46,650 nt of DNA from JBBTVI01 sp038063315 (GCA_038063315.1 JBBTVI010000006.1:1-46650), one strand, 5' to 3'. Shown: positions 1 through 8,177, numbered from the stretch's first letter. Made by a program: numbers and translations. The notes: generated by a model from the sequence alone, not told the origin.

Positions 1-119
1 GAAGGCGAAGCAATCCAGAATTTCTGTATTTATGGATATGGATTGCTTCGTCGTCCTGTAGCAGGACTCCTTGCAATGACACATATGGCGGTAGTCGCGA
101 TAAGGCTGTGAGGGGTTAC
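1..119. repeat. MITE-like palindromic element, family A copy 1 (cut by window edge)
   Basis: The right half of a dispersed palindromic element. It holds the inner GCAATCC/GGATTGC arms, a degenerate CTCCTTGCAATGAC arm and an outer arm ending in GTGAGGGGTTAC near 119. Read in reverse, the outer part closely matches the left end of the copy at 898-1052, so the pseudouridine synthase gene lies between two inverted copies. No ORF was found in it. Confidence 0.7.
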
Positions 120-141
120 CGCCGCGGTTGGCCCCGATGTG

Positions 142-897
142 TCATACGTCAGCAGGAAAAAACGTCTTCAAAACATCGGCCATATCCGCGGGCAATTCCG
201 CCTCAAAACGGAAACCCCTCCCGCCTTCCATGCTGAATGAAAGCCCCGCGGCGTGGAGAAGCTGACGCCCCGCGCCCGACGGGCAGCAGACATTTTGCCC
301 GCCGTATAACCTGTCGCAGGCCACCGCATGCCCGATCGCCTTCATATGGACGCGCAATTGATGCATGCGTCCGGTGAGCGGATGGAGTTCCACAAAAGAC
401 AGACCGTCCGCGTCTTTCAAAACCCGGAATTCCGTCCGCGCGGGCCGCTCCCCGCGGATGCGCGCGCCCGCGAGCCCGACCCCTCTAAGGCGTGGATTCC
501 GGGCGTTGCGGCCGATGGCCAAGTCCACCGCCCCTTTTTTGTCTTTGAAAACGCCGCAGCAAAACGCGAGATACGTTTTGCGGACACGCCGGTCCGCAAA
601 TTCTTTCTTGAGCCATCCAAAAGCCGCCGGATTGCGCGCGACCACCATGACGCCGGACGTGTCCCTGTCCAGGCGATGGACTAGACCCGGGCGCGCCGGA
701 TCGTCCCCGATCCCCGCGATATCGGGAAATCGTTCCAATAAAAAATCCGCGAGCGTGGGCTCGCGTATACCGGGACCTCCGTGAACCGTCAGCCCCGCGG
801 GTTTGTTAACGACGATAATCTCGTCGTCCGTATAAATAATTTCGGGAGTAGACAAAAAGAGTAAAGAGTAGCGAGTATGGAGTAAAGAAAAAAACAT
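142..897 (-). CDS. RluA-family 23S rRNA/tRNA pseudouridine synthase
   Basis: Predicted to isomerise uridine to pseudouridine in rRNA or tRNA in the cytoplasm. The body carries the RluA/RluD signature HRLDRDTSG, in which the Asp is the family's catalytic residue, preceded by VVNKPAGLTVHGG and followed by HPLTGRMHQLRVH. Length is about 251 residues. No S4 domain is seen before the catalytic domain, so it is the short RluA-like form. The frame stays open to 954, but that extra N-terminus lies in repeat element 898-1052, so I start at the ATG at 897. The true start could be further inside, just before the STPEIIYTDDEII stretch, because residues between are encoded by low-complexity AGTAAAGAG-type DNA. 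Which uridine it modifies cannot be told from the sequence. Confidence 0.9.
   Translation of the reverse strand: MFFSLLHTRYSLLFLSTPEIIYTDDEIIVVNKPAGLTVHGGPGIREPTLADFLLERFPDIAGIGDDPARPGLVHRLDRDTSGVMVVARNPAAFGWLKKEFADRRVRKTYLAFCCGVFKDKKGAVDLAIGRNARNPRLRGVGLAGARIRGERPARTEFRVLKDADGLSFVELHPLTGRMHQLRVHMKAIGHAVACDRLYGGQNVCCPSGAGRQLLHAAGLSFSMEGGRGFRFEAELPADMADVLKTFFPADV
850..890. repeat. AGTAAAGAGTA-type short repeat, family E
   Basis: Degenerate copies of AGAGTAAAGAGTA lie here. Similar text occurs at about 1073-1095, at 2111-2122, and inside the desulfurase gene at 46028-46064. It is AT-rich, shows no clear hairpin, and overlaps the 5' end of the pseudouridine synthase ORF. Confidence 0.5.
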
Positions 898-1052
898 GTA
901 ACCCTTCACAGTCCTACCGCGACTGCCGCCATATGCGTCATTGCGAGGAGTCATGCTGCAGGACGACGAAGCAATCCAAAAAAATCATGGATTGCCGCGC
1001 GCCCCCTCGACGGACTCGTGGTCGCTCGCAATGACGGCTATAAGGGATTACT
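898..1052. repeat. MITE-like palindromic element, family A copy 2
   Basis: About 155 bp. Outer arms are GTAACCCTTCACAG at the left and TATAAGGGATTACT at the right, which are imperfect inverted copies. Inner arms are GTCATTGCGAGGAG and GCTCGCAATGACGG. A GCAATCC/GGATTGC pair flanks the short centre. No coding capacity. The nested inverted arms and several copies in the window fit a non-autonomous mobile element or a REP-type palindrome. Confidence 0.75.
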
Positions 1053-1088
1053 AAAACGCATCGCGCAAAAATCTTTACTCTTTGCTCC

Positions 1089-1487
1089 TTACTCTCGATT
1101 TTTCACGCTCTGGAAATAATTTTCCCGCACCAAAATCCAGCGCAGCATCCCTTGCGTGAGATGGCGCAGAAGAAAGGCAATAAACACAACCGCGGCCAGG
1201 CTCAAAAATTTCTCGCCAGCCGATGCATGCGTAAACATGGAGACCGCAAATGCCGCGATCCCCTCGGGACGCGCAAAAAAGACCGTCAGCGCATTCTCCG
1301 CGATCCGCTGGACAAAGGCCGCCCGGCCAATCTGAAACAAAAGAAACGTGAGCGCCGCGACCTCGACGATGAGCACCGGCAGGAGCCGCCGGACAAGCCA
1401 CACCCGATAAATTTTCTGGACGATCCGCCCCCGATGTTCGGCCGGAATTATTCGCGGCGCGGATGCCAGTTCTTGTGCTGTGGTCAT
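1089..1487 (-). CDS. Small membrane protein coupled to the ECF sigma factor
   Basis: A 132-residue protein of unknown function. Two hydrophobic segments are visible, about residues 33-55 and 93-113, giving a hairpin membrane topology, with basic residues before the first (VWLVRRLLP) and after the second (LRHLTQGMLRWILVR). Its ATG overlaps the stop codon of the sigma factor in an ATGA, so the two are almost certainly translated from one mRNA. That position is where anti-sigma factors are often found, but I see no HxxxCxxC zinc motif and no recognisable anti-sigma domain. A role in holding the sigma factor at the membrane is inferred from position only. Confidence 0.7.
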   Translation of the reverse strand: MTTAQELASAPRIIPAEHRGRIVQKIYRVWLVRRLLPVLIVEVAALTFLLFQIGRAAFVQRIAENALTVFFARPEGIAAFAVSMFTHASAGEKFLSLAAVVFIAFLLRHLTQGMLRWILVRENYFQSVKNRE

Positions 1488-2104
1488 GATGTATAGATGG
1501 ATTCGTCAGTCAGTTTTTTGAACAATTTTTTTGCGCGAAAGAGCCGCATCTTAAGCGTCGGAATACTCATGCCTTCCTGTGCGGCAATCGTCTGATACGA
1601 TTGATCCTCAAAATAGTAGAGTTCGAGAACCCGCCTCAAATGCCCGGGCATCTGGTCAAGAACCCCAGCGACCGCGGAACGCGCATCCATCTGGGTGCCG
1701 ATCTCCTTCTCCTCGGCAACGCCCCCCTCCGCATCCTGAAACACGGACGGATCTTCCGTTGAAAACTCCCCGCGCTTCAGCTTCCGATAGTGCGTGATTG
1801 CGGTGTTGATCGTCACCTTATACGCCCAGGACTTGAATTCGATCCCTGCATATTTCTGGAACTTCTCGGCGTTTTTATACATCTTGAGAAACGCCTCCTG
1901 CACGATGTCTTCCGCCTCCTCCCGCTGCTTGACAACGCGCCACGCCGCGCGCAATAGCGGCTCGTGGTAACGCTCGACAAGCATCTCAAACATGGCTGGC
2001 TCCTCCAGAGACGCCCGCAAAATATCCTCGTCTTTTGCCCGATTTTCCGGCAAGGCCGCATCTTCTGCGGCCAAAAACTGGAAGTCGCGCCCGTTGTCGT
2101 CCAT
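1484..2104 (-). CDS. ECF-type RNA polymerase sigma factor
   Basis: A sigma-70 family, group 4 (ECF) sigma factor of about 206 residues. Region 2 is seen as FEMLVERYHEPLLRAAWRVV followed by EEAEDIVQEAFLKMYKN, with WAYKVTINTAITHYRK at its end. Region 4 carries MPGHLRRVLELYYFEDQSY, then TIAAQEGMSIPTLKMRLFRA as the DNA-binding helix-turn-helix. Region 3 and region 1 are absent, as usual for ECF factors. The frame extends to 2182 with a GTG and an ATG (2170), but a TTGACG/TATTGA promoter at 2173-2201 would start the RNA about at or past those codons, so I use the ATG at 2104. It overlaps the next gene by 4 nt. Which genes it controls is not visible. Confidence 0.9.
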   Translation of the reverse strand: MDDNGRDFQFLAAEDAALPENRAKDEDILRASLEEPAMFEMLVERYHEPLLRAAWRVVKQREEAEDIVQEAFLKMYKNAEKFQKYAGIEFKSWAYKVTINTAITHYRKLKRGEFSTEDPSVFQDAEGGVAEEKEIGTQMDARSAVAGVLDQMPGHLRRVLELYYFEDQSYQTIAAQEGMSIPTLKMRLFRAKKLFKKLTDESIYTS

Positions 2105-2172
2105 ATCGGAGAAAAAGAGTAAGGACCGTCTATTAGAACGCCCGATCCAGGCAAACGGTCTCTCCGACATTA

Positions 2173-2201
2173 TCAATAGCACACTTACCGGATTGCGTCA
2201 A
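2173..2201 (-). promoter_or_regulatory. Promoter of the sigma factor operon
   Basis: On the minus strand, TTGACG (2196-2201) is separated by 17 nt from TATTGA (2173-2178), which is preceded by TGC as in extended -10 elements. The -35 is 5/6 to consensus but the -10 only 3/6. The expected start of transcription near 2165 favours the downstream ATG at 2104. Confidence 0.45.
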
Positions 2202-2236
2202 AAATCGCCGGAGATGAATGCGGCAGCCGCGCCCTC

Positions 2237-3130
2237 CTACCGCCGCTTCGCATCTTCCGCGAACCTGGCGAGATACGCCCGAAACTCACGGCCGATATCC
2301 GGGTGTTTCCTGCCGTAATGGATAACGGCCTGCAAAAAACCGAGTTTGCTTCCGCAGTCATGCCGGATGCCGTCGAATTCGTACCCGTACATCACGCCGT
2401 TGTTTTTGATATAGAGATTAAAAGCATCCGTCGGATAAAATTCCATGTTCTCTTTGGGCGTCATACCCGCGAGCGTCCGATACAATTCCGGAGTGTAAAT
2501 ATATTTGCCGATCCCCGCCAGACGCGACGGCGCCTCACCCATTTTGGGTTTTTCCACCATTTCATGGATTGTCCAAAGTTTTTTATTCCTATTTGCGCGC
2601 GCGCCGCGGATCATTCCGTACTGCGTCACGTCCCGCGACGCGACGCGGTACAATCCGCAAACCGGCGCGCCGTACTCTTCATAGACGTCCATCAGCTGAC
2701 GCAGGCACGGCACTTTGGCGTCCACCAAGTCGTCTCCATAGAGAACCGCGAATGGCTCATCCCGCAAAAGATTGCGGACGCAAAGCAATGCATCCCCCGG
2801 ACCGCGGGGTTCGTTCTGGCGCACAAAAACAAAACGCGCAAGCCCTTCAAGGCGGCGCAGTGCGTCGGCGGTCTTTGTTTTTCCGCGCGCCCGCAGCATC
2901 TGGTCAAGATCCGCGGAATAATCAAAATGGTCCTCAATCGCGCGCTTATTCCGGCCCGTGACGAATATGATTTCTTCGATGCCGGATGCAACCGCTTCTT
3001 CCACGAGGTATTGGACGACCGGCTTGTCCACCACCGACAGCATCTCCTTTGGCTGAGCTTTGGTCGCCGGAAGAAAACGGGTTCCGAATCCCGCAACGGG
3101 AATAACGGCTCTGCGAATAGGTATGGGCAT
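2237..3130 (-). CDS. galU: UTP--glucose-1-phosphate uridylyltransferase
   Basis: Makes UDP-glucose from UTP and glucose-1-phosphate for cell-surface polysaccharide synthesis in the cytoplasm. The 297-residue length is typical of GalU. The N-terminal nucleotide-binding loop reads VAGFGTRFLPATKAQPKEML, followed by VDKPVVQYLVEEAVASGIEE. Further family marks are NEPRGPGDALLC, VLYGDDLVD, VEKPKMGEAPS and the sugar-binding region around GIGKYIYTPELY. The start ATG at 3130 lies 9 nt before the first recognisable family residues. The gene is oriented like the sigma factor operon downstream but separated from it by the promoter at 2173-2201. A TTAGGCGTTAG-type repeat lies directly upstream. Confidence 0.95.
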   Translation of the reverse strand: MPIPIRRAVIPVAGFGTRFLPATKAQPKEMLSVVDKPVVQYLVEEAVASGIEEIIFVTGRNKRAIEDHFDYSADLDQMLRARGKTKTADALRRLEGLARFVFVRQNEPRGPGDALLCVRNLLRDEPFAVLYGDDLVDAKVPCLRQLMDVYEEYGAPVCGLYRVASRDVTQYGMIRGARANRNKKLWTIHEMVEKPKMGEAPSRLAGIGKYIYTPELYRTLAGMTPKENMEFYPTDAFNLYIKNNGVMYGYEFDGIRHDCGSKLGFLQAVIHYGRKHPDIGREFRAYLARFAEDAKRR

Positions 3131-3134
3131 AAAA

Positions 3135-3169
3135 ATTAGGCGTTAGCCGCTAGGAAATTAGGCATTAGG
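3135..3169. repeat. TTAGGCGTTAG-type short repeat, family D
   Basis: Degenerate tandem copies of ATTAGGC(G/A)TTAG. The same text occurs at about 7900-7926, upstream of clpB. Here it runs into the end of the HTH gene and supplies its last codons and the TAA stop (3158-3160). Confidence 0.5.
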
Positions 3170-3910
3170 AATATGGGAGGACGAGACGTCTGATGCGTCC
3201 GTATTGATGCGGTAGACAGTCCGCTTCTTTGTCCCACCCTTCTCAACCACCCTCTGCTCGATCAAATCAGCCAAATCGCGCTGGAGCGTTCGCGCGCTCA
3301 CGCCGTTGAACGCCGAGGTAAGATCGCCTATTTTAACGTCCCCATGACGCGATAAGTATTGCAGGATCTTTTTACGGCGATCAAGAAGCGCTGCCAAAAT
3401 CGCCGCATTTGATACAATACCGCTCTTCTGACGTTTTGACGCGAGCCTGGCGCCACGGGACGTCGCGACTCCGTCAGCGGCGTCCGGACCCGCGCGACGC
3501 GCCCCGCGCCGCTTCGGCAAAACCGCTCGGCTATCGGAGATGGCGGTTAAGGGCGCTGCAGGAGACACCGGAACGTTACGACGCAAGGCCCGGTCGAAAT
3601 AATCCCCTATAAGGCCATAGACATGGGTCATTGAGGAAATCGCCCGACGATCATCCGGCCGTTCGGCCGAGGCGAGATCGAACAAAGCGCGGATGACGGC
3701 GCATGCGCTGCGGATTCCGACCGCTCGATGGCGGCGCGCCTCTCCCTCATCCGGCGCATACGCGTATTCGATCGCAAGCTCCAAAATCTCGCGCGCTTTT
3801 TCTTTGATGCGCCCGCGCAGCATATCGGACACCCGCCGGTTGTCGGTGAAACGGCACACCGACATGGTTAGTGTAAAAATTTTTTCCCGCAACGCGGTGT
3901 CGGACAACAT
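3158..3910 (-). CDS. HTH-domain protein, probable DNA-binding regulator
   Basis: About 250 residues in two parts. The N-terminal ~110 residues are helical and unassigned (SDTALREKIFTLTMSVCRF onward). A basic, low-complexity stretch follows (PKRRGARRAGPD), then a C-terminal winged helix of DeoR type: RRKKILQYLSRHGDVKIGDL, then SARTLQRDLADLIEQRVVEK, then a short wing GTKKRTVYRIN. The C-terminal part resembles DeoR/HTH_11 domains, which bind DNA, but no ligand-binding DeoR C-domain is present, so it is not a classical sugar regulator. The frame opens to 3979, where it enters repeat copy 3, so I start at the ATG at 3910. It is divergent from nth, with the repeat between them. Confidence 0.75.
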   Translation of the reverse strand: MLSDTALREKIFTLTMSVCRFTDNRRVSDMLRGRIKEKAREILELAIEYAYAPDEGEARRHRAVGIRSACAVIRALFDLASAERPDDRRAISSMTHVYGLIGDYFDRALRRNVPVSPAAPLTAISDSRAVLPKRRGARRAGPDAADGVATSRGARLASKRQKSGIVSNAAILAALLDRRKKILQYLSRHGDVKIGDLTSAFNGVSARTLQRDLADLIEQRVVEKGGTKKRTVYRINTDASDVSSSHIPNA

Positions 3911-3957
3911 ACGAAAAGACCATAGCACCGATTGGGGTATGGCGCAACACTCGCAAA

Positions 3958-4110
3958 TACAACTCCTCACAGGTGTCATTGCGAGCGACCCCGAGTCTGC
4001 CGAGGGGGGGGCGCGGCAATCCAGTGTTTCTTCTGGATTGCTTCGTCGTCCTGCAGCAGGACTCCTCGCAATGACGCATACAAAGACGAGGCTGATGCAC
4101 TACAAGAGAT
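3958..4110. repeat. MITE-like palindromic element, family A copy 3
   Basis: Left end ACTCCTCACAG then GTCATTGCGAGCG, centre GCAATCC/GGATTGC, right inner arm CTCGCAATGACGC. It contains an 8-G run at 4004-4011. The right outer arm is degenerate. It fills the space between the divergent HTH gene and nth. Confidence 0.7.
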
Positions 4111-4112
4111 GA

Positions 4113-4141
4113 TTCGCAAACAACAAGGGTTTTGCTATAAT
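4113..4141 (+). promoter_or_regulatory. Promoter of nth, placed for a leaderless mRNA
   Basis: TTCGCA (4113-4118, 4/6 to the -35 consensus), a 17-nt spacer, then a perfect TATAAT (4136-4141). Only 6 nt separate the -10 from the GTG at 4148, so the expected transcription start falls on or next to the start codon. No Shine-Dalgarno sequence is seen. Confidence 0.6.
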
Positions 4142-4147
4142 GAAGCG

Positions 4148-4864
4148 GTGAAACAAAAAAGATATCCTGCATTCAAAGACGAAACGGACGCGGAACGCAG
4201 GAAGCGGACGCGCCTGATCATATCCCGCCTCAAAAAAGCGTATCCCAACGCGAAAATCGTCCTCAACTTCTCCAGCAACTGGGAGCTTCTGGTTGCGGTG
4301 ATCCTTTCCGCCCAATGCACGGACAAAAAAGTGAACGAGGTGACAAAAAAATTATTCGCGCGCTACCCCGCCATCGCCGATTATGTCCGGGCCGACCCCG
4401 AAGAATTTGAGCGCCTGATCCGGCCCACGGGTTTTTACAAGGCAAAAGCAAAAAACATTCTGGCATCCGCCAAAATCATCACGGAACGCTTCGACGGCAA
4501 AATCCCGAAAACAATGGAGGAGATGCTCACGCTCCGCGGCGTCGCGCGTAAAACCGCAAACGTTGTTCTGGGCAACGCCTACGGTGTGGTTGAAGGAATC
4601 GCCGTGGATACACATGTCCGGCGCCTCGCAACGCGCCTCGGCCTTTCCCCTGCGGATAATCCCGAGAAAATCGAAAAGGACCTGATGATCCTTGTTCCGC
4701 GCGGCGACTGGTTCAACATCACCTATCTCCTCATTGAGCACGGCCGCGCGGTCTGCGTCGCCAAAAAACCGCTTTGCGACATCTGCCCTCTTGCGGATCT
4801 CTGCCCGTCCGCATTTCAATTCCCGCATTTTAAGGACAAAAACCTCAAGCCAACAAACCGTTAA
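4148..4864 (+). CDS. nth: Endonuclease III (DNA glycosylase/AP lyase)
   Basis: Base-excision repair enzyme that removes oxidised pyrimidines and nicks abasic DNA. About 238 residues. It carries the helix-hairpin-helix and catalytic lysine in LRGVARKTANVV (Lys about 135), the catalytic aspartate in IAVDTHVRR (Asp about 154), and a [4Fe-4S] loop with exact C-x6-C-x2-C-x5-C spacing near the C-terminus (CVAKKPLC...C...C). I choose the GTG at 4148 because the -10 box ends at 4141; an ATG at 4110 would put the promoter inside the gene, and codons further upstream lie in repeat DNA. The N-terminus is about 25 residues longer than in E. coli Nth. It is an Fe-S client of the SUF genes in this window. 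Confidence 0.93.
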   Translation: MKQKRYPAFKDETDAERRKRTRLIISRLKKAYPNAKIVLNFSSNWELLVAVILSAQCTDKKVNEVTKKLFARYPAIADYVRADPEEFERLIRPTGFYKAKAKNILASAKIITERFDGKIPKTMEEMLTLRGVARKTANVVLGNAYGVVEGIAVDTHVRRLATRLGLSPADNPEKIEKDLMILVPRGDWFNITYLLIEHGRAVCVAKKPLCDICPLADLCPSAFQFPHFKDKNLKPTNR

Positions 4865-4945
4865 GAATCTGTTGAAAAAGTCATTACAACGAGCCACAGT
4901 GATCCTTCGCTTCGCTCGGGACAGGCTCCATAATCCATCAGGCAT

Positions 4946-5117
4946 CGTCATTGCGAGGAGTTAGACGACGAAGCAATCCCCGCCTTCACAAGGTTTCGGC
5001 GGGCAAGCATGAGGTAAACATGCTGAGATATAGAGGCCTGCTTGTCCGCCGTAGCCTCGGCGGAGGTGGAGATTGCCGCGCGCCCCCTCGACAGACTCGG
5101 GGTCGCTCGCAATGACG
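4946..5117. repeat. MITE-like palindromic element, family A copy 4, with an insertion in its centre
   Basis: Inner arms GTCATTGCGAGGAG (left) and GCTCGCAATGACGG (right) are present. The centre is enlarged by a second inverted pair, CGGCGGGCAAGCA and TGCTTGTCCGCCG, that the other copies lack. The outer GTAACCC arms are absent. No ORF. It lies between nth and the clpB terminator. Confidence 0.65.
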
Positions 5118-5144
5118 GATGGTGGTCTTTTTCGACGGTTTCTT

Positions 5145-5185
5145 AAAAAAATGCGGCCTACGGAAAACCCGTCAGCCGCATTTTT
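5145..5185 (-). terminator. Intrinsic terminator of clpB, probably bidirectional
   Basis: On the minus strand an ATGCGGC/GCCGCAT stem, extended by an inner ACGG/CCGT pair around a T-rich loop, is followed by seven T. On the plus strand the same hairpin is followed by five T, so it may also stop RNA coming from nth. Confidence 0.85.
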
Positions 5186-5199
5186 GGCGTCCGAGACTT

Positions 5200-7896
5200 C
5201 TATGCGCCTCCGACCGTTGCCGCCTCACGCCGCGATACCGCCGGCTGTTTCCTGAAGGCCGCGCCGTCTTTGGCGAATATGACCTCCGTGCCGTCTTTGA
5301 CGTCTGCCGTAACGCTCTCCCCGGACACGATGCGATGAGAAATGATTTCCGTTGCAAGAGGATTGAGAATATGCGTCTGGATCGCGCGCTTGATCGGCCG
5401 CGCCCCGTATTGCGCGCTATACCCCTTCTCCGCGATAAACGCTCTCAGCGCCGGTGTAAACGACATTGCGATCTCCCGCGCTTGCATTCGTTTTGCCAGC
5501 TCGCCGAGCTGTATATCCACGATGCGCTCCACCACCGCGCGCGTGAGCGACCGGAAAATAATAATCTCGTCGAGCCGGTTCAGGAATTCCGGGCGGAAAC
5601 GCCGCTCCAGGGCCTTCCTGATTTTCTCCTGCGTCGCCTTCTCCTCTCCATCCGTCGTGTCCTCGCCTTCTCCGAGAAAACCGATCCTGCCTATCTCCTG
5701 GACATACTCGCTACCCACATTGGACGTCATAATGAGAATCGTGTTTTTGAAATTCACCACGCGGCCTTTTGCGTCCGTCAGACGGCCGTTGTCGAAAATC
5801 TGAAGAAGAATGTTAAACACGTCCGGATGCGCCTTTTCGATTTCGTCAAAAAGAATCACGGAATACGGCCGGTGGCGCACCATCTCCGTCAGCTGCCCGC
5901 CCTCCTCATAGCCCACATAGCCCGGCGGGGAGCCGATAAACTTGGCCACAGTGTGACGTTCCATGTATTCCGACATATCAATACGGATAAGCGCTTTTTC
6001 GTCGCTGAACAAAAACTCGGCAAGCGCTTTTGCAAGCTCGGTCTTTCCCACTCCTGTGGGGCCGAGAAACATGAATGATCCAATGGGACGGTTCTCCTCG
6101 CCAATGCCCGCGCGCGCGCGACGCACGGCGTTGGCGATCTTTTCGATCGCCTCGTTCTGACCGATGACGCGGCGCGTCAGCTCGTCTTCAAGTTTGGTCA
6201 GCCGCGACGCTTCGCTTTCCAAAATCTTTGTGACCGGAATCCCGGTCCAACGCGCGACCACGTCGGCGATGTCTTCCTCGGTCACGTCGGTCCGCGCCGA
6301 CCCCTTTTCTTTTTGCAGCACCGTGAGCTCCTCTTCCGCCGTATGCAACGCCCTTTCCGTCTCCGGGACCTTGCCGTAACGCAGCTCAGCCACTTTTCCA
6401 AAATCGCCCGCGCGCTCGGCGATATCCGATTCCTGCCGCGCCGCATCGAGATCCCGCTTGACCGCCCGTACCCGCTCGATCAATTCCTTCTCGCGCTTCC
6501 ATCCGGCGCCAAGGCGCTCGGTCTCGACCTGAAGTTCGCCGATTTCTTTATCCAGCTTTTTAAGGCGGATTTTCGCTTTCCGGTCCGTTTCTTTCTTCAG
6601 AGCTTCACGCTCGATCTCAAGATGCATGGCGCGCCTGCGAGTTTCCTCCAGTTCCTTCGGCATGCTGTCCATCACAAGGCGCAAGGATGAGGCCGCCTCG
6701 TCCACAAGATCCACCGCCTTGTCCGGCAAGAACCGCTCCGTAATATACTGAGATGAGAGGCGCGACGCGGCCTGAATCGCCGCATCGGTAATCCTCAGCC
6801 CGTGATGCGCCTCATACTTCGGCTTGAGTCCGCGCAAAATCGCAATCGTATCCTCGATGCCCGGCTCATCCACGCGTACCGGCTGGAACCGACGCGCGAG
6901 ACCGGCGTCCCGCTCGATATAGCGTTGATATTCTCTCAGGGTTGTCGCGCCGATCGCGCGGAGTTCACCGCGCGCGAGCGCGGGCTTCAAAATGTTGGAG
7001 GCGTCCATCGCGCCTTCGGCCGCGCCCGCGCCGACAATCGTATGCAATTCGTCAATAAAAAGAATGAATTTGCCCTCGGCGCGATTGACCTCGCGCATGA
7101 TGGCCTTCAGGCGATCCTCAAACTCGCCGCGGTATTTGGTGCCAGCAACAAGCGCCGCAAGATCAAGCGCGACCAAATCCTTGCCTTTCAGCGTTTCCGG
7201 CACGTCGCCCGAGACAATCCGCTGGGCCAGGCCTTCGACGATTGCGGTCTTGCCCACTCCGGCTTCACCAATAAGCACCGGATTATTTTTTGTCCGGCGC
7301 GAGAGAATCTGCATCACGCGGCGCACTTCATTGTCGCGGCCGATGACCGGGTCCAGTTTCTCCTGGAGTGCCAGACGCGTGAGATTCCGCGCGTATTTTT
7401 CCAGGACATTGTATTTGGTCTCCGGATCCTGATCCGTAATGCGCTGGCCCCCGCGGAGTTCCGCAAGAGCGCGCAACGCCGGCTCCTTCCGGATTCCTTC
7501 GCGCTCAAGTATTTCTTTGGCGCGCGTCGGCACCTCCAAAATCGCAAGAAAAAGATGCTCTGTGGAAATAAATTCGTCCTTGAGCTGCGCGGCTTCGCGA
7601 TGCGCCTGCTCCATGATTTTGGCAAGGTCCTGCGTCAAATACACCTGGCCCAGCGGAGTTGCCATCATGGCGCCGCGCGGAAGGGTCTCGAGTGCCTGCA
7701 ACAGGATATCCGCAAAGCGCGGGATATCAATTTCCAATTTCTCCAGAATCGCGCCGACGGTGCCTTCTTCCTGTAATGCGAGAGATGTCAAAACATGCAG
7801 CACGTCAATCTGGTGCTGCGAGCGCTCAAGCGCGAGGTCATGCGCTTTTTTGAGCGCTTCCTGCGCTTTAATCGTGAATTGTTGAAATGGAGGCAT
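5200..7896 (-). CDS. clpB: ATP-dependent chaperone ClpB (disaggregase)
   Basis: A hexameric AAA+ machine that pulls proteins out of aggregates together with DnaK. 898 residues, a little longer than usual. Order seen: a double Clp N-domain (1-145); NBD1 with Walker A GEAGVGKT near 208 and Walker B ILFIDELHT; a middle domain rich in charged coiled coil (about 400-530, EIERE...KRDLDAARQESD), which separates ClpB from ClpA/ClpC; NBD2 with GPTGVGKTE near 611, ILFDEIEKAHP and a sensor-2 GARPIKRAIQ. The C-terminus has a non-family tail rich in Ala/Arg. No ClpP-binding IGF/IGL loop was recognised. The DUF2283/DUF4258 pair lies just upstream in the same direction with a 30-nt gap, so they may share an mRNA. 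Confidence 0.95.
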   Translation of the reverse strand: MPPFQQFTIKAQEALKKAHDLALERSQHQIDVLHVLTSLALQEEGTVGAILEKLEIDIPRFADILLQALETLPRGAMMATPLGQVYLTQDLAKIMEQAHREAAQLKDEFISTEHLFLAILEVPTRAKEILEREGIRKEPALRALAELRGGQRITDQDPETKYNVLEKYARNLTRLALQEKLDPVIGRDNEVRRVMQILSRRTKNNPVLIGEAGVGKTAIVEGLAQRIVSGDVPETLKGKDLVALDLAALVAGTKYRGEFEDRLKAIMREVNRAEGKFILFIDELHTIVGAGAAEGAMDASNILKPALARGELRAIGATTLREYQRYIERDAGLARRFQPVRVDEPGIEDTIAILRGLKPKYEAHHGLRITDAAIQAASRLSSQYITERFLPDKAVDLVDEAASSLRLVMDSMPKELEETRRRAMHLEIEREALKKETDRKAKIRLKKLDKEIGELQVETERLGAGWKREKELIERVRAVKRDLDAARQESDIAERAGDFGKVAELRYGKVPETERALHTAEEELTVLQKEKGSARTDVTEEDIADVVARWTGIPVTKILESEASRLTKLEDELTRRVIGQNEAIEKIANAVRRARAGIGEENRPIGSFMFLGPTGVGKTELAKALAEFLFSDEKALIRIDMSEYMERHTVAKFIGSPPGYVGYEEGGQLTEMVRHRPYSVILFDEIEKAHPDVFNILLQIFDNGRLTDAKGRVVNFKNTILIMTSNVGSEYVQEIGRIGFLGEGEDTTDGEEKATQEKIRKALERRFRPEFLNRLDEIIIFRSLTRAVVERIVDIQLGELAKRMQAREIAMSFTPALRAFIAEKGYSAQYGARPIKRAIQTHILNPLATEIISHRIVSGESVTADVKDGTEVIFAKDGAAFRKQPAVSRREAATVGGA

Positions 7897-7926
7897 GAAT
7901 AGGCGTTAGAATTTAGGCGTTAGGCG

Positions 7927-8169
7927 TCAAGGCTTTTTGGAATAGACGCCGGATGCACTCGGTATCTGCAGTATTTTTCCCCGCAAAATCGCATCTGTCA
8001 TCTCACGGGAAAATTTTTGCGACGCATCAAGAATCTCAATTCCCACAATCTTTCCCTTTGGATCATAGTCAAAAATCACCCCGTCTCCCATTTCCACGCT
8101 TTCCTCATACGGAGCGTCATTCAAACGTATATAAAATGCATCAACATTTTTGTCGTAATGGAAACGCAT
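7927..8169 (-). CDS. DUF2283 protein, probable antitoxin
   Basis: An 80-residue protein that opens with MRFHYDKNVDAFYIRL and continues to VIFDYDPKGKIVGIEILDAS, both standard for DUF2283. The frame can start at a GTG at 8181 that overlaps the upstream stop codon, but family members begin directly with the M-x-F-x-YD motif, so I use the ATG at 8169. In many genomes DUF2283 follows a DUF4258 gene, and the pair is treated as a toxin-antitoxin-like unit. The antitoxin role here is inferred from that pairing. The last residues, SGVYSKKP, are positively charged and variable. Confidence 0.8.
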   Translation of the reverse strand: MRFHYDKNVDAFYIRLNDAPYEESVEMGDGVIFDYDPKGKIVGIEILDASQKFSREMTDAILRGKILQIPSASGVYSKKP

Positions 8170-8177
8170 AAATGAAA

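Noticed and set aside
898..954. Longer N-terminus for the pseudouridine synthase
   Set aside because: The added residues are translated repeat DNA and have no family match.
3932..4147. Longer N-terminus for endonuclease III
   Set aside because: The frame is open upstream, but those codons lie in repeat copy 3 and the promoter TATAAT at 4136-4141; a GTG at 4148 fits better.
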